A program made the position numbers and the translations under genes. From positions 198,871-262,870 of the forward strand of contig NZ_CH724107.1 of the NCBI RefSeq assembly GCF_000153305.1: 64,000 bases of DNA, in the 5' to 3' direction. The stretch's first letter is position 1, and each line of letters starts with the position of its first letter. This document shows positions 15,832 through 24,709 of this stretch, one piece after another. The stretch comes from Oceanicola granulosus HTCC2516 (GTDB lineage: Bacteria; Pseudomonadota; Alphaproteobacteria; Rhodobacterales; Rhodobacteraceae). The notes below the pieces were generated by a model, which had not been told where the DNA came from, ran no database searches, and worked only from the letters and a program-made list of their open reading frames with translations.

Positions 15832-16920
15832 ATGGCCTCGGTCGAAATCAGCGGGCTGCGCAAGCTCTATGCCGATGTCGTGGCGCTCGAGGACATCAAC
15901 CTCTCGATCCCGACCGGCTCGTTCTACACGCTGCTCGGCCCGTCGGGCTGCGGCAAGACCACCCTGCTGCGCACCATCGCCGGCTTCCACCGGCAGAATG
16001 CGGGCTCCATCGCCATCGACGGGGCCGCGATTGAAAACCTGCCCGCCCATCGCCGCGACGTGGGCATGGTGTTCCAGGACTACGCCGTCTTCCCGCACCT
16101 GTCGGTCGAGGACAACGTCGCCTTCGGCCTGCGCCAGCGCAAGCTGCCCGCCGCCGAGGTGCGCCAGCGGGTGGGGGAGGTGCTCGAGGTGGTCCAACTC
16201 GGCGCCTACGCCAAGCGGATGCCTCACGAGCTCTCCGGCGGCCAGCAGCAGCGCGTGGGCCTCGCCCGCGCCATCGTCATCAAGCCCAAGGTGCTGCTGA
16301 TGGACGAGCCGCTCTCCAACCTCGACGCGCGCCTGCGGGTCGACCTGCGCTCCGAGCTGCGCCGCATCCAGAAGGAGCTCGGCGTCACCACCATCTACGT
16401 CACCCACGACCAGGAAGAGGCGCTGGCGATGTCCGACACCGTCTGCGTGATGTACGGCGGCGTCATCCAGCAGGCCGCGGGGCCGCTCGACATCTACCTG
16501 CGCCCCGCCAACCGCTTCGTCGCCACCTTCGTGGGCGCCAACAACTTCCTGCGCGTCGCCCGCGAGGGGGCCGGCCTGTCGCTCGTCTCCGGCGGCGCGC
16601 CCGTCACCGACCTCGCCGCCGCCGCGCCGCCCTCGGGCGATCTCGTCGCCGCCGTGCGCCCCGAGACGGTCAGCGTCCACACCGACGGCACGCCGCCTCC
16701 CGAGGGCGCCATCGCCATCCCCGCCACCCTGCGCGAGGTCAGCTTCATCGGCCGCGAGATGGAGGTGTTCGTCACCACCGACGCGGGCGAGGAGATCAAG
16801 GCCGTTTCGCGCCCCGACCCGGCGATCATCGCCCAGCCCGAGGGCGCGCGCGTCACCGTCGCCACGCCGCGCGACGGGCTGATCTTCTTCGCCGACAGCG
16901 TCACCGGGGGGCGGATCTGA
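15832..16920 (+). CDS. ABC transporter ATP-binding protein (FbpC/PotA type)
   Basis: This 362-residue ATPase has Walker A GPSGCGKT (about residues 36-43), the signature LSGGQQQRVGLARA, Walker B KVLLMDEPLSNLDARL and a C-terminal TOBE domain (about residues 280-355) that can have regulatory function. The layout is typical of iron, phosphonate, polyamine and thiamine importers. It is 84 nt behind the binding-protein gene, and its TGA overlaps the permease ATG by one base. It should energise the fused permease downstream. Confidence 0.93.
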   Translation: MASVEISGLRKLYADVVALEDINLSIPTGSFYTLLGPSGCGKTTLLRTIAGFHRQNAGSIAIDGAAIENLPAHRRDVGMVFQDYAVFPHLSVEDNVAFGLRQRKLPAAEVRQRVGEVLEVVQLGAYAKRMPHELSGGQQQRVGLARAIVIKPKVLLMDEPLSNLDARLRVDLRSELRRIQKELGVTTIYVTHDQEEALAMSDTVCVMYGGVIQQAAGPLDIYLRPANRFVATFVGANNFLRVAREGAGLSLVSGGAPVTDLAAAAPPSGDLVAAVRPETVSVHTDGTPPPEGAIAIPATLREVSFIGREMEVFVTTDAGEEIKAVSRPDPAIIAQPEGARVTVATPRDGLIFFADSVTGGRI

Positions 16921-18581
16921 TGGCCCTCGCCCGCCTGCGCCGGCGGCTCGACTTCTGGGGCGGCGCGACGCTCGTCATCGCCGTCATCCTCGCCGTGCTG
17001 CTGATCCTGCCGATCCTGCGCGTGCTGCTGCTGAGCTTCGTCGATGCCGACACCGGCGGCTTCACGCTCGGCAACTACGTCGAGGTCTTCACCCGAAACT
17101 ACTACGTCAACGGCCTCAAGAACACGCTGTTCGTCGGGCTGATGGGCACCCTCGGGGCGTGCCTGCTCGGCATCCCGCTCGCCTTCTTCACCGCGCGCTT
17201 CCACATCCGGGGCCGCGCCTGGATCTCGACGCTGGCGATCCTCGTCCTCGTCGCGCCGCCCTTCATCGGGGCCTATGCCTGGATCATGATGCTCGGCTCC
17301 AACGGGTTCATCACCAACTTCCTCGAAAGCCTCGGCATCAGCATCCCCACCATCTACGGCGCGCACGGGATCATCCTCGTCTTCACCCTGAAGTTCTTCC
17401 CCTTCGTCTTCCTGATGACCCAGACCGCGCTCAACGCGGTCAACAAGAGCTTCGAGGACGCCGCCGAGAACCTCGGCTGCACGCCCTGGCAGCGGTTCCG
17501 CCAGATCACCCTGCCGCTCGTCTTCCCCGCGATCAGCACCGGCGCGATCATCTGCTTCGTGCTCGCCATCGCCGACTTCGGCACCCCCGCGATCCTCGGG
17601 CGCGGCTTCCGCACGCTGTCCACCATCGCCTTCGCCGCCTACCGCTCCGAGCTCGGCGGGCTGCCGACGATGGCGGTGACCGTGTCGATCATCATGATGG
17701 CGATCTCGATGCTCGCGCTCCTCGCGCAGCGCCGCATCCTGGCGCGCCGCCGCTACGCCAGCAGCCTGACCAACCTGCCGGTCCGCCAGAAGCTCACCGG
17801 CTGGCGCAACGTGGCCGTCCACCTGTCCTGCCACGCCACCGTGCTGATCGCGATGCTGCCCACGCTCGTCGTCGTCTACACCTCGTTCCTCAAGACCAAC
17901 GGCCCCGTCTTCGTCGGCGGCTACGGGCTCGAGAGCTACGCCCGCATCTGGCGCACCGCGCCGGAGGCGATCACCAACAGCTTCGTCTTCTCCATCGCCG
18001 CCGTGATCCTGATCACCGTCTTCTCGGCGCTGATCAGCTACATCATCGTGCGCCGCGAGACGGCGGCCTCGGGCGCGTTCGACTTCCTGATGATGGTTCC
18101 CTACCTCGTCCCCGGCGTGGTCATGGCGATCGGCTTCGTGACCACCTTCCGCTCGGGCGTGTTCAGCGGCTTCTCCGTCGGCGCGCTGCTGATCCTGCTC
18201 TACTTCATACGCCGGCTGCCCTACGGCGTGCGCTCCACCACCTCGAGCCTGCGCCAGATCAAGCCGTCGATGGAGGAGGCGGCCGTCAATCTCGGCGCGC
18301 CGCCGCTGATGGCGTTCCTCAAGGTGACGGTGCCGCTCATCGTCCCCGGCCTCGTCGTCGGCTCGCTGATGGGATTCATCACCGCGATCAACGAGCTGTC
18401 GGGCACGCTCATCATCTACAGCTCGGGCACCATCACCATGCCGGTCCAGATCTACCTCGCGGTGCTCGACGGCGAATTCGGCCTCGCCGCCGCCCTCTCG
18501 ACGCTGCTGCTGCTCTGCACGGGGGCCTGCGTCTACGTGGTGTTCCGCTTTGCCGACAACCGCGAGTCGACCTTTGTCTGA
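16920..18581 (+). CDS. ABC transporter permease, two fused permease domains (FbpB type)
   Basis: The 553-residue protein carries two copies of the binding-protein-dependent permease domain in one chain, with about 12 membrane helices. Two EAA-type loops are visible: SFEDAAENLGCTPWQRFRQI in the first half and MEEAAVNLGAPPLMAFLKVT in the second. Single-chain double permeases are normal in FbpB and PhnU/PhnV-like importers, so this is not an unusual fusion. Translation is coupled to the ATPase gene by overlap. Confidence 0.93.
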   Translation: MALARLRRRLDFWGGATLVIAVILAVLLILPILRVLLLSFVDADTGGFTLGNYVEVFTRNYYVNGLKNTLFVGLMGTLGACLLGIPLAFFTARFHIRGRAWISTLAILVLVAPPFIGAYAWIMMLGSNGFITNFLESLGISIPTIYGAHGIILVFTLKFFPFVFLMTQTALNAVNKSFEDAAENLGCTPWQRFRQITLPLVFPAISTGAIICFVLAIADFGTPAILGRGFRTLSTIAFAAYRSELGGLPTMAVTVSIIMMAISMLALLAQRRILARRRYASSLTNLPVRQKLTGWRNVAVHLSCHATVLIAMLPTLVVVYTSFLKTNGPVFVGGYGLESYARIWRTAPEAITNSFVFSIAAVILITVFSALISYIIVRRETAASGAFDFLMMVPYLVPGVVMAIGFVTTFRSGVFSGFSVGALLILLYFIRRLPYGVRSTTSSLRQIKPSMEEAAVNLGAPPLMAFLKVTVPLIVPGLVVGSLMGFITAINELSGTLIIYSSGTITMPVQIYLAVLDGEFGLAAALSTLLLLCTGACVYVVFRFADNRESTFV

Positions 18582-18591
18582 GGGCGCCGTC

Positions 18592-19551
18592 GTGCAGGTC
18601 GAGCTGCTCAACCGCTCCAAGTACCGCGACGGCGCGCAGCCGGGTGACGACGTGGCGCTGGTGCTGCCGGGCATGGCCTACGGCGTCTTCGACGGCGCCA
18701 CCGACCCGCGCGGCTCCGTCGTCGACGGCACCCCCGCCGGGCGGCTCGCCGCGCTCACCGTCTCCGCCGAACTCGCCGCCATCGCGCTCGACCCGGCCCT
18801 GCGCGAGGCCGCGCCGCGCGAGCTGATCGACCGGCTGTCGGACGCGCTCGAGCGGCGCACCGCCGCGCTCGATCTGCCCGTGCCGCCCTCGACGACCGTC
18901 GCCGTCGCGCTCGATTGCGGGGCGGAGTGGCGTTTCCTGCTGCTCGGCGACACCGGTATCCGCATCAACGGCGGCGAGGTGCTACGCTTCGACAAGGTCA
19001 TCGACGACGTCTCCACCGCCGCGCGCGTGCGGCTGTTCCACGCCCTGCGCCGCCAGGTCACCACGCCCGACGAGGCCGAGTACGCCACCCGCCGCGCGAT
19101 CTTCCTCGGGCTCGATCAGTGCGTCGCCGACGGCCGCCTCACGCCCGCCGAGGCCGACGACATCGTCGCCGGCGCGACCGCCGACACCGGCCTCACCGCC
19201 GACGCCGACACCGTCGCGGCCTTCCTGAAGGGCGGCATCCAGACCCAGTACCGCTTCGGCAACGCCACGGGCCCGCTCGCCTTCGACACGATGAACGGCA
19301 CCCGCACGGGCCTCGGCGAGATCATCGACCAGCGCCGGCCCAAGTCCGAGGTGCGCAGCATCGAGATCTTCACCGACGGCTACCCGGCGCTTCCCGCCGA
19401 GGCCTCCGCCGCCGCCTGGGAGACGGCCTTCCACGAGGCCGAGGCGGCGGACTTCCACAAGACCGGCGCCTTCGCGACGGTGAAGGGCTCCACCGGCACC
19501 GAGTTCTTCGATGACCGCACGATCCTGATCCTGCACACCGCCGCGCGTTGA
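18592..19551 (+). CDS. PP2C-like serine/threonine phosphatase-domain protein
   Basis: The protein resembles PPM/PP2C phosphatases. The metal-binding start GVFDGATDPRG, the middle STTVAVALDCG and LLLGDTGIRI, and the late Asp motif FFDDRTILIL are all in order. About 320 residues. I chose the GTG at 18592 because GAGGG lies 7 nt before it; a TTG at 18574 or an ATG at 18550 inside the permease gene are alternatives. It ends a metal- or phosphonate-type import operon, where a PP2C phosphatase is unexpected. It may reverse phosphorylation in uptake control or act on a small phosphate ester. Role is inferred and the substrate unknown. Confidence 0.7.
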   Translation: MQVELLNRSKYRDGAQPGDDVALVLPGMAYGVFDGATDPRGSVVDGTPAGRLAALTVSAELAAIALDPALREAAPRELIDRLSDALERRTAALDLPVPPSTTVAVALDCGAEWRFLLLGDTGIRINGGEVLRFDKVIDDVSTAARVRLFHALRRQVTTPDEAEYATRRAIFLGLDQCVADGRLTPAEADDIVAGATADTGLTADADTVAAFLKGGIQTQYRFGNATGPLAFDTMNGTRTGLGEIIDQRRPKSEVRSIEIFTDGYPALPAEASAAAWETAFHEAEAADFHKTGAFATVKGSTGTEFFDDRTILILHTAAR

Positions 19552-19597
19552 GGCGCGGGGCATTGCCATCCGCTCCGCCGCTTGCCAGACGGGACAC

Positions 19598-20278
19598 ATG
19601 GACACCGTCATCCCCCCGCCGCCGCTCCACACGATCCCCACCATCGACGGCGGCGCGTTCCCGGTGCGGCGGGTCTACTGCATCGGGCGCAACTACGCCG
19701 CCCACGCCCGCGAGATGGGCCACGACCCCGACCGCGAGCCGCCGTTCTTCTTCCAGAAGAACCCCGACAACCTCGACCCGTCCGGCACCTTTCCATACCC
19801 GCCGCTCAGCTCCGACGTGCACCACGAGGTCGAGCTGCTCGTCGCGCTCGCGACGGGCGGCAGCAACATCGCCGCCGCCGACGCGCTCGACCACGTCTGG
19901 GGCTACGCCGTCGCGCTCGACATGACCCGGCGCGACCTGCAGGGCGAGGCCAAGGCGCGCGGCCGCCCCTGGGAGATCGGCAAGGCGTTCGAGCGCTCCG
20001 CCCCCGTGGGCCCGTTGCACTCCGCCGCCACCGTCGGCCACCCCGCGCGCGGCGCGATCACCCTCGCCGTCAGCGACACCCCGCGCCAGCAGGGCGACCT
20101 CGCGCAGATGATCTGGAGCGTGCCCGAAATCATCGCCGACCTCTCCGCCCACTACGCCCTCGCGCCCGGCGACGTCATCCTCACCGGCACCCCCGCCGGC
20201 GTCGGCCCCGTCGCCCAGGGCGACCGGCTCGAAGCCTCCATCGCCGGCCTCGGCACATTGTCCGTCCGCGTCGTCTAA
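19598..20278 (+). CDS. Fumarylacetoacetate hydrolase (FAH)-family protein
   Basis: This 226-residue single-domain FAH protein has YCIGRNYAAHAREMG near the N-terminus and the metal ligands in DVHHEVELLVAL. GYAVALDMTRRDLQ and DVILTGTPAGVGPV are typical of fumarylpyruvate or acylpyruvate hydrolases and oxaloacetate tautomerases. The fold binds Mg or Mn through acidic residues. It follows the PP2C gene by 46 nt and may share its transcript. Reaction specificity cannot be fixed from sequence alone. Confidence 0.88.
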   Translation: MDTVIPPPPLHTIPTIDGGAFPVRRVYCIGRNYAAHAREMGHDPDREPPFFFQKNPDNLDPSGTFPYPPLSSDVHHEVELLVALATGGSNIAAADALDHVWGYAVALDMTRRDLQGEAKARGRPWEIGKAFERSAPVGPLHSAATVGHPARGAITLAVSDTPRQQGDLAQMIWSVPEIIADLSAHYALAPGDVILTGTPAGVGPVAQGDRLEASIAGLGTLSVRVV

Positions 20279-20294
20279 GCGCCTTAAAACGGCC
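20279..20294 (+). promoter_or_regulatory. Shared upstream motif before glycosyltransferase gene
   Basis: GCGCCTTAAAACGGCC lies directly after the FAH stop and 55 nt before the glycosyltransferase ATG. It matches, at 14 of 16 positions, a motif upstream of the divergent paralog operon (24519-24534, minus strand). It could be part of a promoter or operator common to this glycan locus. Two copies only, so support is limited. Confidence 0.3.
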
Positions 20295-20348
20295 GGCCCG
20301 CTGCTGTAGCCTCGAGCGCGAACGGGACGGGCACCGGGCAGGGACCAC

Positions 20349-21365
20349 ATGCGCATCACCTCGATCACCCCGATGAAGGACGAGGCCCCCTACATCCTCG
20401 AATGGGTGGCCTATCACCGGCTGATCGGCGTCAACGACATCATCGTCTTCTCCAACGACTGCACCGACGGCACCGACCAGATGCTCGAGCGGCTCGACGA
20501 GATGGGCCTGCTGCGCCACTACCCCAACCCCTCGATGATCACCGGCGCCGAACGCCGCCACACCCACGCCCTGCGCTACCTCAACAGCGGCGCGCGGCTG
20601 CGCCGGTCGGACTGGGTGGCGAGCCTCGACGTCGACGAGTACATCTGCGTCAACGCCGGGGCAGGGCGGCTCGAAGACCTCTTCGCCGCCGCCGAGGGCG
20701 CCAACGTCATATACATGAACCAGCACAATTTCGGCTCCGGCGGCGCCGAGCGTTTCGACGACGTGCTGACCACAGACCGCTTCCGCCACGCCTGGGCCAA
20801 GGATGCGGCCTACCACCGCAAGGTCAACCGGCGCGGGGTCAAGACCATCACCCACCGCTCCGCCGAGCCGACCGCCTGGCACAACCATTCGCCGATCTTC
20901 GATGGCGACCGGCTCGACCTCGTCCACGCCGTCAACGGCTCCGGCAAGCCCATCGACAAGACCGCCATCGACATCTCGAAGGACGTCAAGAGCCTCACCG
21001 CGCTCGATTACGGCTTCGACCTCGTCCAGCTCAACCACTACGCCCTGCGCTCGCTCGAGGATTACCTGCTCAAGGTCGCGCGCGGCAACGCCAACCACAA
21101 CGACTTCGGCGACGAGCTGCATTACTGGCGCCGCTACGAGCACAACGACCTGCTCGACGAGAACATCACCCGCTGGCTCCCCGATCTCGCCGATGCCCAT
21201 GCCGAGCTGCTCAAGGACGCCGAGCTGCGCCAGCTTCACGAGGGCGCCGTCGCCCGCGCCCGCGCCCGTGCCGCCGAACTGCGCGCGGCGCCCGGGATGC
21301 GCAAGCTCGTCAACCGCCTGCTGCGCTTCCAGGCGCGCAACCCCGTCGAGGCCGCCCCGGCCTAG
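20349..21365 (+). CDS. Family 2-type glycosyltransferase (PF13704-like)
   Basis: The 338-residue protein begins with the donor-site pattern ITPMKDEAPYILEWVAYHRL and NDCTDGTDQMLERLDEMG. The metal-binding DxD-type motif is VDEY in ASLDVDEYICV. No membrane helix or signal is present, so it should work at the cytoplasmic face. Two paralogs (22165-23160 and 23163-24443) face it, sharing the same segments. Its stop codon overlaps the stop of the convergent sulfotransferase gene by two bases. The sugar and acceptor are unknown; surface polysaccharide or lipid modification is inferred. Confidence 0.85.
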   Translation: MRITSITPMKDEAPYILEWVAYHRLIGVNDIIVFSNDCTDGTDQMLERLDEMGLLRHYPNPSMITGAERRHTHALRYLNSGARLRRSDWVASLDVDEYICVNAGAGRLEDLFAAAEGANVIYMNQHNFGSGGAERFDDVLTTDRFRHAWAKDAAYHRKVNRRGVKTITHRSAEPTAWHNHSPIFDGDRLDLVHAVNGSGKPIDKTAIDISKDVKSLTALDYGFDLVQLNHYALRSLEDYLLKVARGNANHNDFGDELHYWRRYEHNDLLDENITRWLPDLADAHAELLKDAELRQLHEGAVARARARAAELRAAPGMRKLVNRLLRFQARNPVEAAPA

Positions 21366-22168
21366 CCCGCCAGCGCCGCCTCCGCGTCGCCCCGGCACTC
21401 CTCGACCCAGCCGTGATCGCGGGCGTAGCCGAGCCGGATCAGCGCGTCGCCGTAGAGCATGGCATACTCCTCCGCCACGGCGCGCGGCAGCAGCTCGCGC
21501 CACTGCGCCTTGCGCCCCGACCTGACGTGCGCGCGCACGTTGGCCTTGCGCGCCCCCTCGTCCCTGATCCCGCCGAACAGGCTGTGGGTCCAGTAGCTCT
21601 CGACGAGCCGGTCGATGTCGAACCCGGCCACGCCGAGCTTTTCGAGCGCCGCGCGGAAGCGGGCGCAGTCGACATCCTCGATCATGTCCTCGTAGCGCAG
21701 GTCGGCCACGTGCGGATGGCCGTAGGGCCAGGCCAGCATCTCCGTCAGCGTCTCGGCGTGCTTGCCGGCCATCTCGAAGCGCAGCTGCGCGGCGAAGTCG
21801 GGCAGGGCGGCGATGTGCTCCTGGTAACTCTTGCCCCCGAGCGCGGCGCGGGGGGCGGCGAGCCACCTCTCGTTGCCGAGCGGCGCGGCGACATGGTAGC
21901 GCGCGCCCGAGATCAGCACGTCGCGCGGATCGCGGATCATGTGCACGAAACGCGCCTCGGGGTGGAGGAACATCTCGAACGGAAAGCGCGCCGACCAGTT
22001 CGTCACCAGCGCCGGCCCTTCCTCGGGCAGCTCCGCGATGGTCGCGGGACGGCTCATCCGCAGGAACGGGATCCCCTCGGCCTCGGCAAACTTCAGGAAC
22101 GTTCGCCGCATCCAGACGGTGCCGGTCTTGTGGTGGGTCGCGATGCACAGGAAGCGCGGCGTGCTCAT
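21362..22168 (-). CDS. Sulfotransferase-domain protein
   Basis: The product has 268 residues and the two PAPS-binding motifs of sulfotransferases. HHKTGTVWMRRTF near residues 11-23 binds the 5-prime phosphosulfate, and RDPRDVLISGARYH binds the 3-prime phosphate. Its ATG overlaps the stop of the upstream glycosyltransferase gene (ATGA), so the two are co-translated. Together with three glycosyltransferases it suggests a sulfated surface glycan or glycolipid. A sulfate assimilation operon elsewhere in the window could supply reduced sulfur, but PAPS synthesis genes are not seen here. Acceptor is unknown. Confidence 0.87.
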   Translation of the reverse strand: MSTPRFLCIATHHKTGTVWMRRTFLKFAEAEGIPFLRMSRPATIAELPEEGPALVTNWSARFPFEMFLHPEARFVHMIRDPRDVLISGARYHVAAPLGNERWLAAPRAALGGKSYQEHIAALPDFAAQLRFEMAGKHAETLTEMLAWPYGHPHVADLRYEDMIEDVDCARFRAALEKLGVAGFDIDRLVESYWTHSLFGGIRDEGARKANVRAHVRSGRKAQWRELLPRAVAEEYAMLYGDALIRLGYARDHGWVEECRGDAEAALAG

Positions 22169-23160
22169 GCCGCCGGCTCCTGCTGCTTCGACGGAAACAT
22201 CCCGGTGTCGACGAAGGTGCGCATCTCGGCGGCGCGCAGCTGGTACTCGAGCACCCTCAGCGCGCACTCCTGGCACGCCCGCACCAGAGCGGCGAGGTCG
22301 TCGTCCCGCAGCCACTCCTCCATGATCGGACGGATCCCCCCGGTGGGGATGGTGGCGTCGGCGCAGGTGTTGATGTCGTAGCGGTCCCAGTACTCCATAT
22401 CGATCCGGTCCTTGTTCTTGCTGTTGGCGGTGCCGCGCAGCCGCTTCAGCAGGAAGTCCTCCCGGCTCTTGATCGCGTAGTGATTCACCTGCGCGAGCTC
22501 GTAGCCCACCGTCTCGGCGTTCGAGCGCCAGCCCTTGTGCAGGATCTTCTCGTCGAGCTCGACGCCCGAGCCGTTGACCCACTTCACCATGCCCGGGACG
22601 ATCTCGGTCGTCTCCTTCTTCCACTTCGGGCGGTGGACGCCGAAATAGTCGAACTTCCGCGGCCGGAACAACGTCTTGAAGCCCCAGACCAGCCCGTTCT
22701 CCGGCTTGTCGTAGGACGAGCCGCGCACGTAGCGCTCGCTCACCAGCGCGCCGAAATCGGCGTGCGCCTGTCCGCACGAGCCCATCAGCCGCCAGTTCAC
22801 CGAGATCGCGTCGGCGTCGGGCACCGCGCCGATCAGCGCGTCCACCGTCCGCTCGCCCACGTGCACGTTGAGGAACTCGTCGGCGTCCGCGATCAGCACC
22901 CAGTCGGCGCCGCGCACGCGCTCCATGCGGTTGGCGCGCGAATAGGCGGCGCGTTGGGGGTCCATGCGGGGGCCGAGCGGATTGTCGTGGTGTTCGATGA
23001 TCCCCAGCGTGTCGAGCCGGTTCAGGATCAGGTTGGTCCCGTCGGTGCAGTCGTTGGAGAAGATCACGAAGTCGTCGAACCCGATCGACTTGTGGTAGGC
23101 GAGCCATTCCAGCAGGTACGGCCCCTCGTTCTTCATCGTCGACAGCAGCAGCTTGCGCAT
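22165..23160 (-). CDS. Family 2-type glycosyltransferase (PF13704-like)
   Basis: This 331-residue protein opens with LSTMKNEGPYLLEWLAYHKS and SNDCTDGTNLILNRLD. The DxD-type motif is in LIADADEFLNV. It is a paralog of the proteins at 20349-21365 and 23163-24443. It starts at ATG 23160, 2 nt past the stop of the first minus-strand glycosyltransferase gene, and its stop overlaps the sulfotransferase start. No signal or membrane segments are seen. It probably adds one residue of the same glycan. Confidence 0.85.
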   Translation of the reverse strand: MRKLLLSTMKNEGPYLLEWLAYHKSIGFDDFVIFSNDCTDGTNLILNRLDTLGIIEHHDNPLGPRMDPQRAAYSRANRMERVRGADWVLIADADEFLNVHVGERTVDALIGAVPDADAISVNWRLMGSCGQAHADFGALVSERYVRGSSYDKPENGLVWGFKTLFRPRKFDYFGVHRPKWKKETTEIVPGMVKWVNGSGVELDEKILHKGWRSNAETVGYELAQVNHYAIKSREDFLLKRLRGTANSKNKDRIDMEYWDRYDINTCADATIPTGGIRPIMEEWLRDDDLAALVRACQECALRVLEYQLRAAEMRTFVDTGMFPSKQQEPAA

Positions 23161-23162
23161 CG

Positions 23163-24443
23163 TCACTCTCCCGCCTCGGCCATCAGCCGCGCGGCGCGGG
23201 CCTGCTCGATGGCATCCTCGATCTCGTCCGGCGTCGCGTCCTGGGCCACCTCGACCCCCTCGGCCTCGGCCTGCGCGCGCTGCTCGTCCGGCGTCTCCGC
23301 CGCGCCCTTCTTGATCCCCACCGAGCGCGCCACCATCAGCGCGATCTCCCGGTCTGGCATCCCTTCGGCCTGCAACTCCCTGATCCGGTCCTGCCACGCC
23401 TTGGGCAGGTGCTGGGTGAAGAGCACCTCGTCGAGCTTGTCGATCGGCGTCGCCGAGGCCCGCTTCAGCTCCTCCAGCCACGCGCCGTACTCGCCGCTCG
23501 CCCGCAGCATCTCGACCCGGCGCGCATGGTAGGCATGGGCTTCGTCCTGCAGCTTGCGCATCACCGGGTCCGACAGGATCTCGGCCATCTTGCGCTTCAC
23601 CCCGCGCGCATGGCGCAGCGCGTTGCGCGCCTCGATCTCGTTGCGGTCGAAGATCGCGAAGTAGCCGGCGTTGTACTTGTCGGGCTTGTTGTTGACGTTG
23701 CCCCGCACCCGCCGCAGCAGGTAGGCCTCGTAGCTCTTCACGGCGTAGTGGTTCATCTCGACCAGCTTGTAGCCCAGCGACTTGCCCGTCGAGCGCCAGC
23801 CCCGTTCGTTGAAGCTCTCCGGCATCGGCCGCCCCGACCCGTTGACCCAGTGGCGCAGGATGTCGGCCCCGTCGCCGAGCTTCTCCACCTTGCCCTTGCG
23901 GCTGGTGGGGCGGTGGATGCCGAACTTGATGTCGGCCTTCGGCCGGAACATCGACTTCACGCCCCACCCCTTGCGGAACCTGTCGGGCGCGCCGTGGGTG
24001 TAGTTCTCGATCACCAGCCCCGGGTTCCACTCCGTCACCCCCGACGAGCCGAAGAACCGCCAGGTCATCGCGATCGCGTCGGTCTCCCCGGGCAGCCGCG
24101 CGACGAGGTCGCCGATCCGCCCCTTGCCGCACTTGACCGAGACGAACTCGTCGGCGTCCATCACCAGCACCCACGCGCTGTCCGTCACCTCCGGGTTGGC
24201 CTGCCCGAGGTTGAGCGCGTTGGGCTGGGGCTTCTTGCCCGCGGGGACGTCGTTGCGGAAGTGCCGGGCCCAGCCCATCTCCTCGAGCCGCATCAGCATC
24301 GCGTCGGTGCCGTCGCCGCAATCGTTGGTGTAGACGACGATGTTGTCGAAGCCGATATGCCGGTGATACGCCACCCACTCGACGAGCGAATGGCCCTCGT
24401 CCTTCATCATCGACAGGATCGTGTAGGTATGCTTGGGGCTCAT
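23163..24443 (-). CDS. Family 2-type glycosyltransferase with C-terminal extension
   Basis: At 426 residues this is the longest of the three paralogs. It has ILSMMKDEGHSLVEWVAYHR, TNDCGDGTDAML and the DxD-type VMDADEFVSV. After about residue 310 a charged helical extension (ELKRASATPIDKLDEVLFTQ onward) ends in an Ala/Glu-rich tail and is absent from the paralogs. It is first in the minus-strand operon with the second glycosyltransferase and the sulfotransferase. The extension may mediate partner binding; that is inference. Confidence 0.85.
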   Translation of the reverse strand: MSPKHTYTILSMMKDEGHSLVEWVAYHRHIGFDNIVVYTNDCGDGTDAMLMRLEEMGWARHFRNDVPAGKKPQPNALNLGQANPEVTDSAWVLVMDADEFVSVKCGKGRIGDLVARLPGETDAIAMTWRFFGSSGVTEWNPGLVIENYTHGAPDRFRKGWGVKSMFRPKADIKFGIHRPTSRKGKVEKLGDGADILRHWVNGSGRPMPESFNERGWRSTGKSLGYKLVEMNHYAVKSYEAYLLRRVRGNVNNKPDKYNAGYFAIFDRNEIEARNALRHARGVKRKMAEILSDPVMRKLQDEAHAYHARRVEMLRASGEYGAWLEELKRASATPIDKLDEVLFTQHLPKAWQDRIRELQAEGMPDREIALMVARSVGIKKGAAETPDEQRAQAEAEGVEVAQDATPDEIEDAIEQARAARLMAEAGE

Positions 24444-24500
24444 GCCCGTGGCCTTCCCGGCCCGTGCGGGGCCTGTTGTTTCTCTGCTCGCTCCCGCTCT

Positions 24501-24534
24501 GCCCTAAAGGCGCAATCTGACCGTTTTAGGGCGC
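24501..24534 (-). promoter_or_regulatory. Inverted repeat and shared motif upstream of the minus-strand glycosyltransferase operon
   Basis: Arms GCCCTAAA (24501-24508) and TTTAGGGC (24525-24532) form a perfect 8-nt inverted repeat. The minus-strand motif GCGCCCTAAAACGGTC at 24519-24534 overlaps it and matches 20279-20294. It is about 60-90 nt before the operon start. It could be an operator or promoter element; no regulator is identified. Confidence 0.35.
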
Positions 24535-24709
24535 GTCGCCAGCCGTTCCGGCCACCTTACCGGCCCCTCGCCGGCGGGCCAACAGGACGCCCGGCGCGGA
24601 TGGAACTTGCCCTCCGCTGTGTCGTTTGACAAACGAGAGGCGGACCCCGGCCGGCGCGCCCGGCTCTTCGGGGCAGCCGCGAAACCACCCAGAACAGAGG
24701 GGCTCACCC

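Noticed and set aside
16920-18581. Fusion of two permease domains as an anomaly
   Set aside because: Single-chain double permeases are normal in FbpB- and phosphonate-type importers.
20349-21365. Possible pseudogene or frameshift among the glycosyltransferases
   Set aside because: All three are full-length with intact acidic motifs and clean overlaps.
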